Below are positions 20,713-27,904 of a stretch of 27,904 nt of DNA, piece after piece. A program made the translations under genes and the position numbers. Source of the DNA: Chara braunii (taxonomy: Eukaryota; Streptophyta; Charophyceae; Charales; Characeae); contig BFEA01000004.1 of assembly GCA_003427395.1 (NCBI GenBank), forward strand, positions 8,268,889-8,296,792, given 5' to 3'. Numbering within the stretch: position 1 is the first letter of the stretch; each line of letters opens with the position of its first letter. The notes below the pieces were generated by a model. The model was not told where the DNA came from and made no database searches. It saw nothing but the letters and a program-made list of their open reading frames with translations.

Positions 20713-21200
20713 GGTTTGCTCTGTGTTGGATGTGTGGACAGCCTCGTCTGTGCTCCGCCACTGCCTTGCTGCCCGTTCCACTTGCCTCACAGGTCGTTCT
20801 TGGCAAGCTGCTGTCTTCGCTGTGTGGTGTGGCTGGGTTGTGGTGTTACCTTGCGCTTCGTTGCTCCGCTGCCTTGCTGCCCTTCCGCTGGTTGTGCCTT
20901 CCGTGGCCTTTGCTTGCACACCCTGTAGTTCAGTTGCCGTGTTGGTGTTGCCTTGTGCTTCACAGCATGGTTGCTCTGCTGCTTGTCCGCTTGCCATGTT
21001 GTCCTTTGCAGTGTGGTTGTCTTGGTGGTGTTGCCTGGTGGTGCTTCACTGCTTGGTTGCCAACTTGCTGTGCTGCAAGTCTTGCGTGCCGTGTTGTTCC
21101 TTGCAGTTGTTTTTGGCGTTGTGCAGCCGTGTTGCCTCTACTGCATTGCCTGGTGCTCCGCTGGGTTGCTATCTTCCACTTGGGGACAGTCCTTCAACAA
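20713..21200 (+). repeat. Degenerate GC/T-rich tandem repeat interrupting the left flanking repeat
   Basis: Strings such as GTGTTGCCTTGTGCTTC, TGCTCCGCTGCCTTGCTGCC and GTTGCCTGGTGGTGCTTC recur at irregular spacing. The right-hand copy of the flanking repeat has nothing equivalent: there about 60 bp separate the same landmarks. It reads as open in several frames (Cys/Leu/Val-rich), which I attribute to lack of A-rich stop codons rather than coding. It may be an expanded minisatellite inside the pseudo-LTR. Confidence 0.5.
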
Positions 21201-21247
21201 GGGTCAAAGGGTGCATGACCCAAACCATCAATAAGGGCATTCCGCAA

Positions 21248-21299
21248 ATTGTCGAGGGTTCAGCCTCCTGATGAATCAGTGCAACTCGGACGAAACAAT
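21248..21299 (+). ncRNA. Hammerhead ribozyme motif (stem III open form)
   Basis: All core boxes are in order. Stem III 5' strand ATTG (21248-21251) leads into cleavage triplet GTC (G 21251 to C 21253). Stem I hairpin GAGG-GTTCAG-CCTC spans 21254-21267. CTGATGA is at 21268-21274. Stem II is ATCAG/CGGAC (21275-21279 and 21287-21291) around a 7-nt loop, and GAAA is at 21292-21295. Stem III 3' strand CAAT is at 21296-21299. Stem II has two mismatches (A-C at the base and A-G); changing those two bases would give five perfect pairs, which suggests mild decay. The ribozyme would self-cleave transcripts after C21253. It lies in the left flank of a PLE, the location known for such ribozymes. Confidence 0.82.
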
Positions 21300-21899
21300 C
21301 TTTCATCACCAGGCAACTGTCTAAGCGGGAGGCTACCTCAACCTCTGCTTATCTGGCTTGTGAATGGGAAGGGAACTCCTCTGCATGCGCAACTACATTA
21401 TCTCCAGTCCCAGCCCCAATAGAAGCGGCTGGAACTTCTACTGATGATTCCCTTTTGACCACTGCCACATGGAGCAATAGGGAATGATGTGGCCCTCCTT
21501 GCCGCACTTGGCATCATTGGCTCTCTGTGTGCTAGCCCTGCACCGGTGGATACTACGGGCACCACGAGGTGGAGAATGGCTTCCATGTCTCTTTCGTGGC
21601 AGGTATTGTCATCCTCCACCTCTATTCAAAAGTAAGAATCTGCCTCCACCAAGGGCCCTCCCTTGCTGGCGTAAACCCTTCCTAGTGGTACCTGTTGTCG
21701 CAGTCAAACTCCATATGGTCATGGGGCACTACCTCGCCCTCGCCATCCTTAAACGCCAAGAAAAACATGGTGCTCCGTCTCGACGTTCTTTAATTTTCTT
21801 CCCGTTGTCAATATTCCCCTCCTTGCATTCGGTGTATGCAGAGGGGGTTGCCTGGTGGTCAAGGGCGGCTAGATCAACTAACTTTTGTTTGTGGGTGCA
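21300..21899. other. Decayed element interior; possible minus-strand zinc-knuckle fragment at 21474-21506
   Basis: No frame here matches a family with confidence. On the minus strand 21474-21506 reads CGKEGHIIPYC, which looks like the last three ligands of a Gag CCHC zinc knuckle (C-x2-C-x4-H-x4-C). The first Cys position is Asp. It may be a remnant of a retroelement gag inserted in reverse. The 139-codon plus frame at 21484-21903 is probably chance. Confidence 0.3.
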
Positions 21900-22870
21900 G
21901 TAAGTCATCCTAAAGGTGTGAAGGGCGCCTAGGGCTGTCTCAATGCTTGCGAATCAAGCACTCTATGCTCCGACACCTGCGGCAACGCATCCATAAGACA
22001 CACTAAAGCCTTTGCACTACGCCACCTAGTCTGACGGATGCTCATGAGCTCCTGGGACGCCTTGATGGCCTCGTTCTTGTCTACACTGATCCAACAGATC
22101 TTCTAGGAAGTCTTCTCCAGTGTCAGATGACTCCTATGCCTTTTTAGGTGTGTTACTACGGGTCCGCTTTGATGGCTCGCTTCGCAACAGTGTCTTTGGT
22201 AAAGCGGCTGCCTGGGACTTCCCTGTCGTTCATTAGCTGAGTGCAACCTTAAACATCCCTTCCCATCAACCAGCTTGTGCATTCACTGGGCAATCGGCCA
22301 GATTCAGACAAATTTGTAATAATTGGCAGGAATCCCGAACTGCGGCAACAACACTTACCAAAGCTGCTATGACGAGTCTCTCTCAGTGGCTCCGATGTAT
22401 GCTGCGATGGTCCCTGTATCATCCACTTTCTTCTTTGCCCTCAGGAAGCTCTCATCCTGGCCCTGCTCACTCATCTGCTGCTGCTGCGGTTTCTGAAGTT
22501 TCCACTGCTACAGTTTCCGTTGCTGCAGTTTTCACTGCAGCAGTTTCCCCAGCTGGAGTTCACCCTATACTGTAGTAATCACTGCTACAGCTTCTTCTGC
22601 GGCAGTTCCAGTGCAAAGAACATCACCGTCTCTCCGACAGTAATGTCCTTTTTCCCAAACTTTTGCCCAATCAACTGCCTTCTCTCCGACAATGCAAAGA
22701 CGGCTGCGTTTCTCCTCGCCAACCCCATCTCCTCCACAGTCTCGCTTGCGAACAGACTCGTGTTTACATTGTTCCCATTGTTCCCATTCTCTTTGTTTCC
22801 CACCCCACCACATCTATTGCTGCTCCATCAATTCCTGCACCTGCTGATCTTTCTCACATAACACCCCTTT
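21900..22870 (+). pseudogene. Partial, degenerate second copy of the PLE-type RT 3' half and linker
   Basis: From about 22130 the DNA closely follows 24860 onward: CTTTTTAGGT, CTACGGGTCCG, GATGGCTCGCTTCGCA, AAGCGGCTGC, TGGGACTTCCCTGTC and GGCAGGA appear in the same order. Weaker similarity reaches back to about 21900 (opposite 24660). The region then follows the linker: five units of the 15-bp repeat at about 22490-22565 and the CATCACCGTCTCTCCGAC and TCTCGCTTGCGAACAGACT strings that recur near 25675 and 25803. Similarity ends near 22800-22860, where the N-terminal part of the main RT begins. It has many stops and a shorter repeat than the main copy. It may be a 5'-truncated copy placed in tandem, as PLEs often are. 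Confidence 0.65.
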
Positions 22871-22882
22871 TACCAACACCCA

Positions 22883-25290
22883 TTGGCTCTTATGCTGCAC
22901 CCCTTTTCTATCTACACCCGCTCACTGTTTACCTCCCTTGCCACACCTTTGGTCAGGTCCTTTGCTGTTGATCTTCGCTCGGGCCTCCAACTTACGATTC
23001 GTACCTCATTGCATCGTCTTCTCACTGAAGCTGCTTCGGGTAATTGGTGTCGTGTCAAGGCTGATATTGAGCAAGCAACACCAGCATGGCGGGTATGACT
23101 TTTGCAATGGCTTTACAATAATGTATCCAATGCAGACATGACAGTAGACATTCGAGACCTGGAATGGCTCATCCGAAAATCGCAGCATACCCGCCAACGT
23201 TACACAGCACAACCTCGTGACTCATTTACTGACCACATCAAGGTCGTACATGCGCATGAGATAGCTCGTGCTACAAACTTGCGCCATGTGTTACAATTGT
23301 CGGATGTAGTTGCATTGCACCCCGATCCTCAAGCAGCCACACATGTTCGTGTATGTGACAAACTGATGCCAACCACGCGTATCCAGTTTTGTAACTTCAC
23401 TGATGTGGCCTTGAGTGTTACTTCTGGCATGACCTTACCTAACTCCTCTGGTTGCGAATGCCGCAGAGCATATTGTTATGATCTTGTGGATTACCATATT
23501 GTGTCTATCAACTACAATATCATATCCGATGATAGCCTTCGCAAGCTTTTTCAAGAAGGCTCGAAGTATCGGTTGAATGGGGAAACTGCCGATGTGCTCC
23601 AGGCAATAGGAATTGGACTAGATGAGTACATTGCCAATTACAAAAGGTTGTTGGCCGGACACTCTCGATCTGCTTCTTTCTCGTCTCTTTCTCAGAAGCT
23701 GAACAGTTGGCGTTCTGCAATCCTTCAACATTGTTAATCCAATGCATCTTCGTTCTCCAATTATGTGAGCCAGCCACGCTCACTACGTTCTACACATGCC
23801 TCCTTGCACCATCTTCAACAACACTTTGTCATTGTCCCTGTGAACAAAACATCACACAATTTGATAATTTGCTGCAAGAATTGGTATCTATTTCATCTCT
23901 CTCCCATTTGGATAGTCCCACTTATACTCGTCCTCAAGAGTCTGTTGCTGATGTTCTTGACCACCATGCAGTGTGGAATCACCATTGGGCTTACACCCAC
24001 ACTAATACCCTACCGTACCTTTACTATGTACTCAAAACTCACAAGTCTCCTCCAGCTCTTCGCAGCATTCTTGAAGTGACAACACAAAATGACGGTGTTG
24101 TTCCCCCGCGTGCTCTCCCTCGTCCAACAATTCGCACCATTCATGAACGGCCTCCTCACAAACCCTTGGCTAGCACAACGACTACTTCGTCGTATCTCAA
24201 CGCTGCTTTGCAAGGAGTGATCTCTATTCTTCGTGAGAAAGACACTGAGCTCTATCAACAGGTTGGTGTTCGACGGTGCCGGATCGTTCAGAGTGCCGAT
24301 GAAGTGGCGATTGACCTGAAAAACAATGCATCGTCTATTCGTGACCTCTCTCCTCGCACTGTTGACTTTACCACAATGTACACCAACCTTCCTCATGACC
24401 GCATTCTGCATAATGTGGCAAAAATTTGTTGATGAAGCTCATGCTTATGCCCTCGGCAATCTCGCACGCATTCACGCTGCATAGCCTTCAACATGGTTAT
24501 CTTGGGACCTTGTTGTGGCCAATGGACAACTGATTCAAGCCCGGATACCCTTTTAGTTTCTCATATTCTCCAACATGCTTTGTTGTACAAAACACTTTTC
24601 TATACACGAGAGATGGCACTCTTCGGAAACAAATTATCGGTATTCCAATGGGAACGAATGTTGGCCCAAAAATTTATAATCTGACGGTGTATTGGGATGA
24701 AGCACGCTTTGTTGATTACATTCGTCGACATAATCTTCAAGCTGCTCAACAATATGCCTTCACCTATCGCCTCATGATGATGTTCTTTCATGGGGACAAT
24801 TACCTCCTCCACCAAAGCACTATGGGCTTGAGTGGAAGGAAACTACAACTACAGATGGCTCGTGTACCTTTTTAGGTATGCATCTACGGGTCCGTTCCGA
24901 TGGCTCGCTTCGCATGAGCGTCTTTGATAAAGCGGCTGCTTGGGACTTCCCTGTCATTCGTTATCCAGGTGCGACCTCCACATCCCTTCCCATCAACCGG
25001 CTGGTGTGTTCACTGGGCAATTGACTAGATTTGAACAAATCTATAACAATTGGCAGGACTTTCGAACTGCGGCAACAACACTTACTCGTCATATGCTTTC
25101 GCGTGGGCATTCCCCACCAACCCTTGCTAAGGGGTGGACCTGCTACATGCGCTCCAGCCAACGTCGCTATCCTACGCATGTGATGCGTCTCTCTCAGTGG
25201 TTCCGACGCATGCTGCGATGGTCCTTGTATCATCCAACTTCTTCTTCGCCCCCACGATGCTCTTGTTCTGCCCCTGCTTGCTCATCTGCT
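22883..25290 (+). pseudogene. PLE-type reverse transcriptase, broken by stops and frameshifts
   Basis: Pieces in order. An N-terminal region (22883-23737) has a Cys cluster GCECRRAYC (about 23453) and SLRKLFQEGSKYRL. Next come QHFVIVPVNKTSHNLI (23816 on), LPYLYYVLKTHKSP (24007 on) and motif A VDFTTMYTNLPHD (24361 on). Motif B GIPMGTNVGP lies about 24639 and GVFTGQLTRFEQIYNNW (thumb) about 25003. Motif C is damaged: at 24771-24784 the current frame gives RLMMM, but a one-base shift gives D-D-V-L-S-W, so the catalytic pair lies out of frame. In-frame stops at 23096 (TGA for an expected Trp) and 23735, and frame changes near 23885, 24425, 24600, 24775 and 24995, split it. The motifs fit PLE-type, telomerase-like RTs. 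The subfamily is uncertain and no GIY-YIG domain is visible. Confidence 0.75.
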
Positions 25291-26202
25291 GCTACTGTAG
25301 TTTCCACTGCTGCAGTCTCCACTCCTGCAGTTTCCACTGCTGCAGTCTCCACTCCTGCAGTTTCCACTCCTGCAGTCTCCACTCATGCAGTTTCCACTGC
25401 TGCAGTCTCCACTTCTGCAGTTTTCACTGTTGTAGTGTCCACTGTTGCGGTTTCCACTGCTGCAGTGTCCACTGTTGCGGTTTCCACTGCTGCAATGTCC
25501 ACTGCTAGAGTTTCCATTGCTCCAGTTTCCACTGCTCCAGTTTCCGCTGCTGCAGTTTCTACTGCTGCGGTTTCCACTGCTGCAGTTTTCAGTACAGCAG
25601 TTTCCCTAACTGTAATTCCCCCTACTTTAGTTTTTACTGCTACAGCTTCCTGCTCTGCAGCTCCAATGCAAAGAACATCACAATCTCTCCGACGCTCACG
25701 TCCTTTGCTCCGAAATCTTGCCCAATGCACCCCCCTCTCATCTTTGTCTGTGCTTGGCCGTAGACGACTGCGTTCCTCCTCACCACCCTCATCTCCTCCA
25801 CGGTCTCGCTTGCGAACAGACTCTCCAATTTCCATTGTTCCCATTGTTCCACCTGTGTTGCTAGGTACAAGTTCAGCCTCTGTTTGCAACACCACTACTC
25901 CTCTTGTTGTGTATCACCGACAACATCCGCGGCATCGTCACTTGTCCGGGGATCAGCAACCTGTTTCTTTGTCTGCCCCGATTCTCTTTGTGCCTCCTCC
26001 ACGGGTTGTTGTGGTTCCTGTGTTTCAAATGACAATATCCACTCCTATGCCTCCTGCAGACAGTCGAGCTGCCTGCAGGCAGCCACCAGTCCCTACTCAG
26101 GATGCAGCCGCTGCCCAGAGTACACTCCCGACTCCAGGTACAATCCCTACTCATGATGCAACATTGAGGGATTGGAACATGATCTGCCCGGATTGCAGTT
26201 GA
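25291..26202 (+). CDS. Low-complexity Ser/Thr/Pro linker between RT and Josephin region
   Basis: This is the 3' part of a 420-codon frame that begins at 24940 and includes the RT thumb. After the V-S-T-A-A repeats it is rich in Ser, Arg, Pro and Thr (for example SSPPSSPPRSRLRTD), with no recognised domain. It ends at 26202, overlapping the Josephin ORF in a different frame by about 30-45 bases. That overlap suggests the two were one polyprotein split by an indel, or are joined by frameshifting. The disordered composition fits a tether between domains. Function is unknown. Confidence 0.5.
   Translation, partial: ATVVSTAAVSTPAVSTAAVSTPAVSTPAVSTHAVSTAAVSTSAVFTVVVSTVAVSTAAVSTVAVSTAAMSTARVSIAPVSTAPVSAAAVSTAAVSTAAVFSTAVSLTVIPPTLVFTATASCSAAPMQRTSQSLRRSRPLLRNLAQCTPLSSLSVLGRRRLRSSSPPSSPPRSRLRTDSPISIVPIVPPVLLGTSSASVCNTTTPLVVYHRQHPRHRHLSGDQQPVSLSAPILFVPPPRVVVVPVFQMTISTPMPPADSRAACRQPPVPTQDAAAAQSTLPTPGTIPTHDATLRDWNMICPDCS
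25294..25620 (+). repeat. 15-bp coding minisatellite (Val-Ser-Thr-Ala-Ala)n
   Basis: About 22 units close to GTTTCCACTGCTGCA run in strict 15-bp register with no indels (four units per 60 bases). In the linker frame they encode V-S-T-A-A repeats. The partial copy at 22490-22565 has only about five units, so the array has changed in length between copies. Confidence 0.9.
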
Positions 26203-27293
26203 CCCCACAAGGCATAGACCACATGGAGGATCCGCAAATGGCAAACCAATATTCTTCGGATGAACCACAATTTTGTGCTCCGCCACACGTAGACCATATG
26301 GGTGATCTACAAATGGCTGACCAGCAAACAACCCAAAACAGCTTGGGCTTGCAACACCATCTAGGTGATCTGCAAATTGTTGGCCAGCATCCAACAAACC
26401 AGCCTGAGAACCTCACCAATCTCTGTGGTCTGACAACAACTAATATCTGTCTTCACATTCTCCATCGCCCATTTTATACACCATCAGACTTCCTTGCAAT
26501 CGCCCTTCAGCTTGATGCTGATCTTCCCCAACGACAACCAGAGGATTGTAATTATACCAGTGAAGGAGGCTTTACCATTGCTGTCCTACAAGTAACAATG
26601 AGGGACCGTCAACTTGAACTACGCAATGCTCGAGCAGGTGGGTGGTTTAATCCTCCATCCCACATCTTTGCCTGCATTGTGCACGGCCCTGGCCATTACA
26701 TGTCCATTGTACATGCCTCTGACCACTGGGAATTGTGGGACAACGACACCATGGTCCATGCCATGATTGATGTCACTGATTTCTTACAAAATTATATTGT
26801 TTTCTTGCCACAACAAACCGTCCGCAATCTCTTTTACGTCGAAGATCATTCCTCTGGCCCCGTGCTGCAGCAAGACAATGTACCAACACTCTGCGACCTT
26901 CTCCTTTGCACAACCACAAACACTATTACACTTGGCTGTAGCCGCCATCGTCTCTGTCACAATCACTACAATGACATGGTTTCTGTATCCATGTGTGCAG
27001 AGGACTGTCCCACCGTTCCTGACTGCAGGTACCCTCCGCATCCGGACACTATATGTCCATTTTGCGGCCATGGGCGCTATACTGAATGCATGCTCTTTTG
27101 TGGTGACCGTTCTACTTTCATTTTGGCCTGCAATCGACATGCCATTTGTCGGTGGTGTATGGCCAGCATGCTCAATGCCACCCGTCGTGGCAATTGTTGC
27201 ACTGAGAATGCTCAGCTAGGTCTTCCATATGTTCATCCACGTCATCCTTACAATGTATGTCCGCTCTGTCGTCAAGGACAGACTCATTCTTGA
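26157..27293 (+). CDS. Josephin-like cysteine protease with two tandem RING-like zinc domains
   Basis: A frame of 373 residues counted from TTG 26172; it is open from the stop at 26154 and the first ATG is at residue 18. Residues 14-73 hold three imperfect repeats (DHMEDPQMA, DHMGDLQMAD, HHLGDLQIVG). Residues about 80-212 resemble the Josephin fold: NLCGLTTTN (candidate catalytic Cys85), FYTPSDFLAIALQLD, NYTSEGGFTIAVLQ, PGHYMSIV (His175) and HWELWDN (Asp190/Asn191). Residues 241-298 and 306-366 are two copies of a RING-like pattern. Each has C-x(2)-H-x(2)-C (CSRHRLC, CNRHAIC) and ends in CPFCG or CPLCR. Josephin proteins cleave ubiquitin and RING domains often bind E2 enzymes, so a ubiquitin-pathway role is inferred. 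It is the best-preserved frame of the element. Confidence 0.65.
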   Translation, partial: CNIEGLEHDLPGLQLTPQGIDHMEDPQMANQYSSDEPQFCAPPHVDHMGDLQMADQQTTQNSLGLQHHLGDLQIVGQHPTNQPENLTNLCGLTTTNICLHILHRPFYTPSDFLAIALQLDADLPQRQPEDCNYTSEGGFTIAVLQVTMRDRQLELRNARAGGWFNPPSHIFACIVHGPGHYMSIVHASDHWELWDNDTMVHAMIDVTDFLQNYIVFLPQQTVRNLFYVEDHSSGPVLQQDNVPTLCDLLLCTTTNTITLGCSRHRLCHNHYNDMVSVSMCAEDCPTVPDCRYPPHPDTICPFCGHGRYTECMLFCGDRSTFILACNRHAICRWCMASMLNATRRGNCCTENAQLGLPYVHPRHPYNVCPLCRQGQTHS

Positions 27294-27904
27294 GCCTTTT
27301 CTTATCCTCTTTTGCCTTCATCTTCACTCCACACTCCATACTTTCCCTTACTTTCCCTTTATCGTTGTTTGTTTGTCTGCTCTCCATCTCCCCTCCCTGT
27401 GTTTATCCCCTCGCCCTTCACTTTGCCTCTTTCTCACAGCGTACAAGTGGGTTGTTATGGCACACGGGGATGGGGGCAGCTCGCGCTCAACTTCATCAAT
27501 GTGGCGAGCCTTGTACGTAAGAGGCACGGTGAAAGGGGAGTCAAAACAAGAATGAGAAAAATGAATGGTTTCACTGTGCCCTTTATGTTTGTCCTGTTGT
27601 TTTAATTTTTTATTTTTGTCGTTTGTTTCACAAAAATTGCGCTCTTTTATTTCATAGTTATGTGACAATATATATATATGTTGTGCCTCTAGTGCCAGCG
27701 GCGTGTCTGGAGTGTATTTTTTGGCTGTGACAGACCTTTGTTTGTTTCGTGGGTGTTTTGCTGGCTTGTGATGGGGTGTGAACCGACAGTCTGTAGAGTT
27801 TTCCATCTGGTGTAGGTGAGTGATAGTCTACTTTGATTTTGGTTAAGGTGGATTATCACTTACAGTGTAATCAGTGAGGGGATTCTACAGACTGTTGAGG
27901 GTTC
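27294..27904 (+). repeat. 3' untranslated region and right flanking repeat (pseudo-LTR)
   Basis: After the stop comes about 380 bp of T-rich sequence without a supported gene, then a (TA)n run near 27668. From about 27680 the sequence matches the left flank (20605-20712), and from 27870 it matches 21230-21263. The order of landmarks is the same as on the left, minus the 20713-21200 expansion. It is cut by the window end. Confidence 0.6.
27890..27904 (+). ncRNA. Beginning of a second hammerhead ribozyme, truncated by window end
   Basis: GACTGTTGAGGGTTC aligns with AATTGTCGAGGGTTC of the ribozyme at 21248. It shows a GTT cleavage triplet (27894-27896) and the stem I strand GAGG plus loop start. 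The CTGATGA and GAAA boxes would lie beyond 27904 and cannot be checked. Confidence 0.55.

Larger units (their letters stand above)
20605..27904 (+). mobile_element. Penelope-like (PLE-type) retroelement with ribozyme-bearing flanking repeats and a Josephin-RING ORF
   Basis: Direct repeats near 20605-20712 plus 21230-21299, and near 27680-27904, flank the unit. A hammerhead ribozyme lies in the left repeat and the beginning of a matching one ends the window. Between them are a partial RT (21900-22870), a full PLE-type RT (22883-25290), a repeat-encoded linker and a Josephin-RING ORF. Established knowledge: PLEs encode telomerase-like RTs, often sit as tandem or partial copies with pseudo-LTRs, and can carry hammerheads in those repeats. 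No GIY-YIG endonuclease was seen. The RT is decayed, so this copy is probably inactive. Confidence 0.7.

Noticed and set aside
20703-21271. Three overlapping Cys/Leu/Val-rich plus-strand frames up to 187 codons
   Set aside because: Open in all three frames over a T/G/C-rich degenerate repeat, so the openness comes from composition rather than coding.
1-27904. CRISPR array, prokaryotic operons or rRNA genes
   Set aside because: The direct repeats lack uniform spacers, gene style is eukaryotic, and no rRNA landmark was seen.

Overview
This window looks like repeat-dense nuclear DNA of a eukaryote, most likely a green plant or streptophyte alga. The reasons are chromodomain-bearing Ty3/gypsy (chromovirus) pol genes, long non-coding tracts, abundant microsatellites and no bacterial-style gene packing. 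The style of the plus-strand pol reminds me of the charophyte Chara, but that is recognition from memory and not a search result. I see no intact, clearly identifiable host gene. Nearly every recognisable coding stretch belongs to a retroelement, and most are broken.

Layout. Positions 1-9858 have no recognisable gene. They hold a (GA)n tract and several families of degenerate tandem or inverted repeats. One is a striking array at 4195-4919: seven copies of a conserved core, each enclosed by arms that differ between copies yet remain self-complementary. A second hairpin-plus-box repeat lies at 5220-5590, a ~117-bp repeat at 8045-8365, a large imperfect palindrome at 8588-8638 and a ~53-bp repeat at 8998-9165. 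Positions 9859-13494 (minus strand) are a chromovirus pol fragment: protease, RT, RNase H, integrase, chromodomain. It abuts, head to head near 13490, a second and different chromovirus pol on the plus strand (13426-16422). That pol is open in one frame except for seven in-frame stops.

The plus-strand pol is followed by a polypurine tract (16506-16516), a probable LTR (about 16519-17462), a possible primer-binding site and a gag-like coiled-coil ORF. The order pol-LTR-gag is therefore permuted or tandem. Positions 18420-20283 have no identified gene. A CT/CG/CA microsatellite at 20284-20466 contains a single n.

From about 20605 to the end lies the most interesting unit: a decayed Penelope-like (PLE-type) retroelement. 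It has flanking direct repeats, a near-canonical hammerhead ribozyme at 21248-21299, and the beginning of a second ribozyme at the very end of the window (cleavage sites about 6.64 kb apart). Between them are a partial RT copy, a full but frameshifted PLE-type RT, and a 15-bp minisatellite-encoded linker. Last comes a largely intact ORF combining a Josephin-like cysteine protease (putative deubiquitinase) domain with two tandem RING-like zinc-binding domains. A ribozyme-flanked PLE carrying a ubiquitin-pathway module is, to my knowledge, not a standard arrangement, and it is the best candidate here for an undescribed system.
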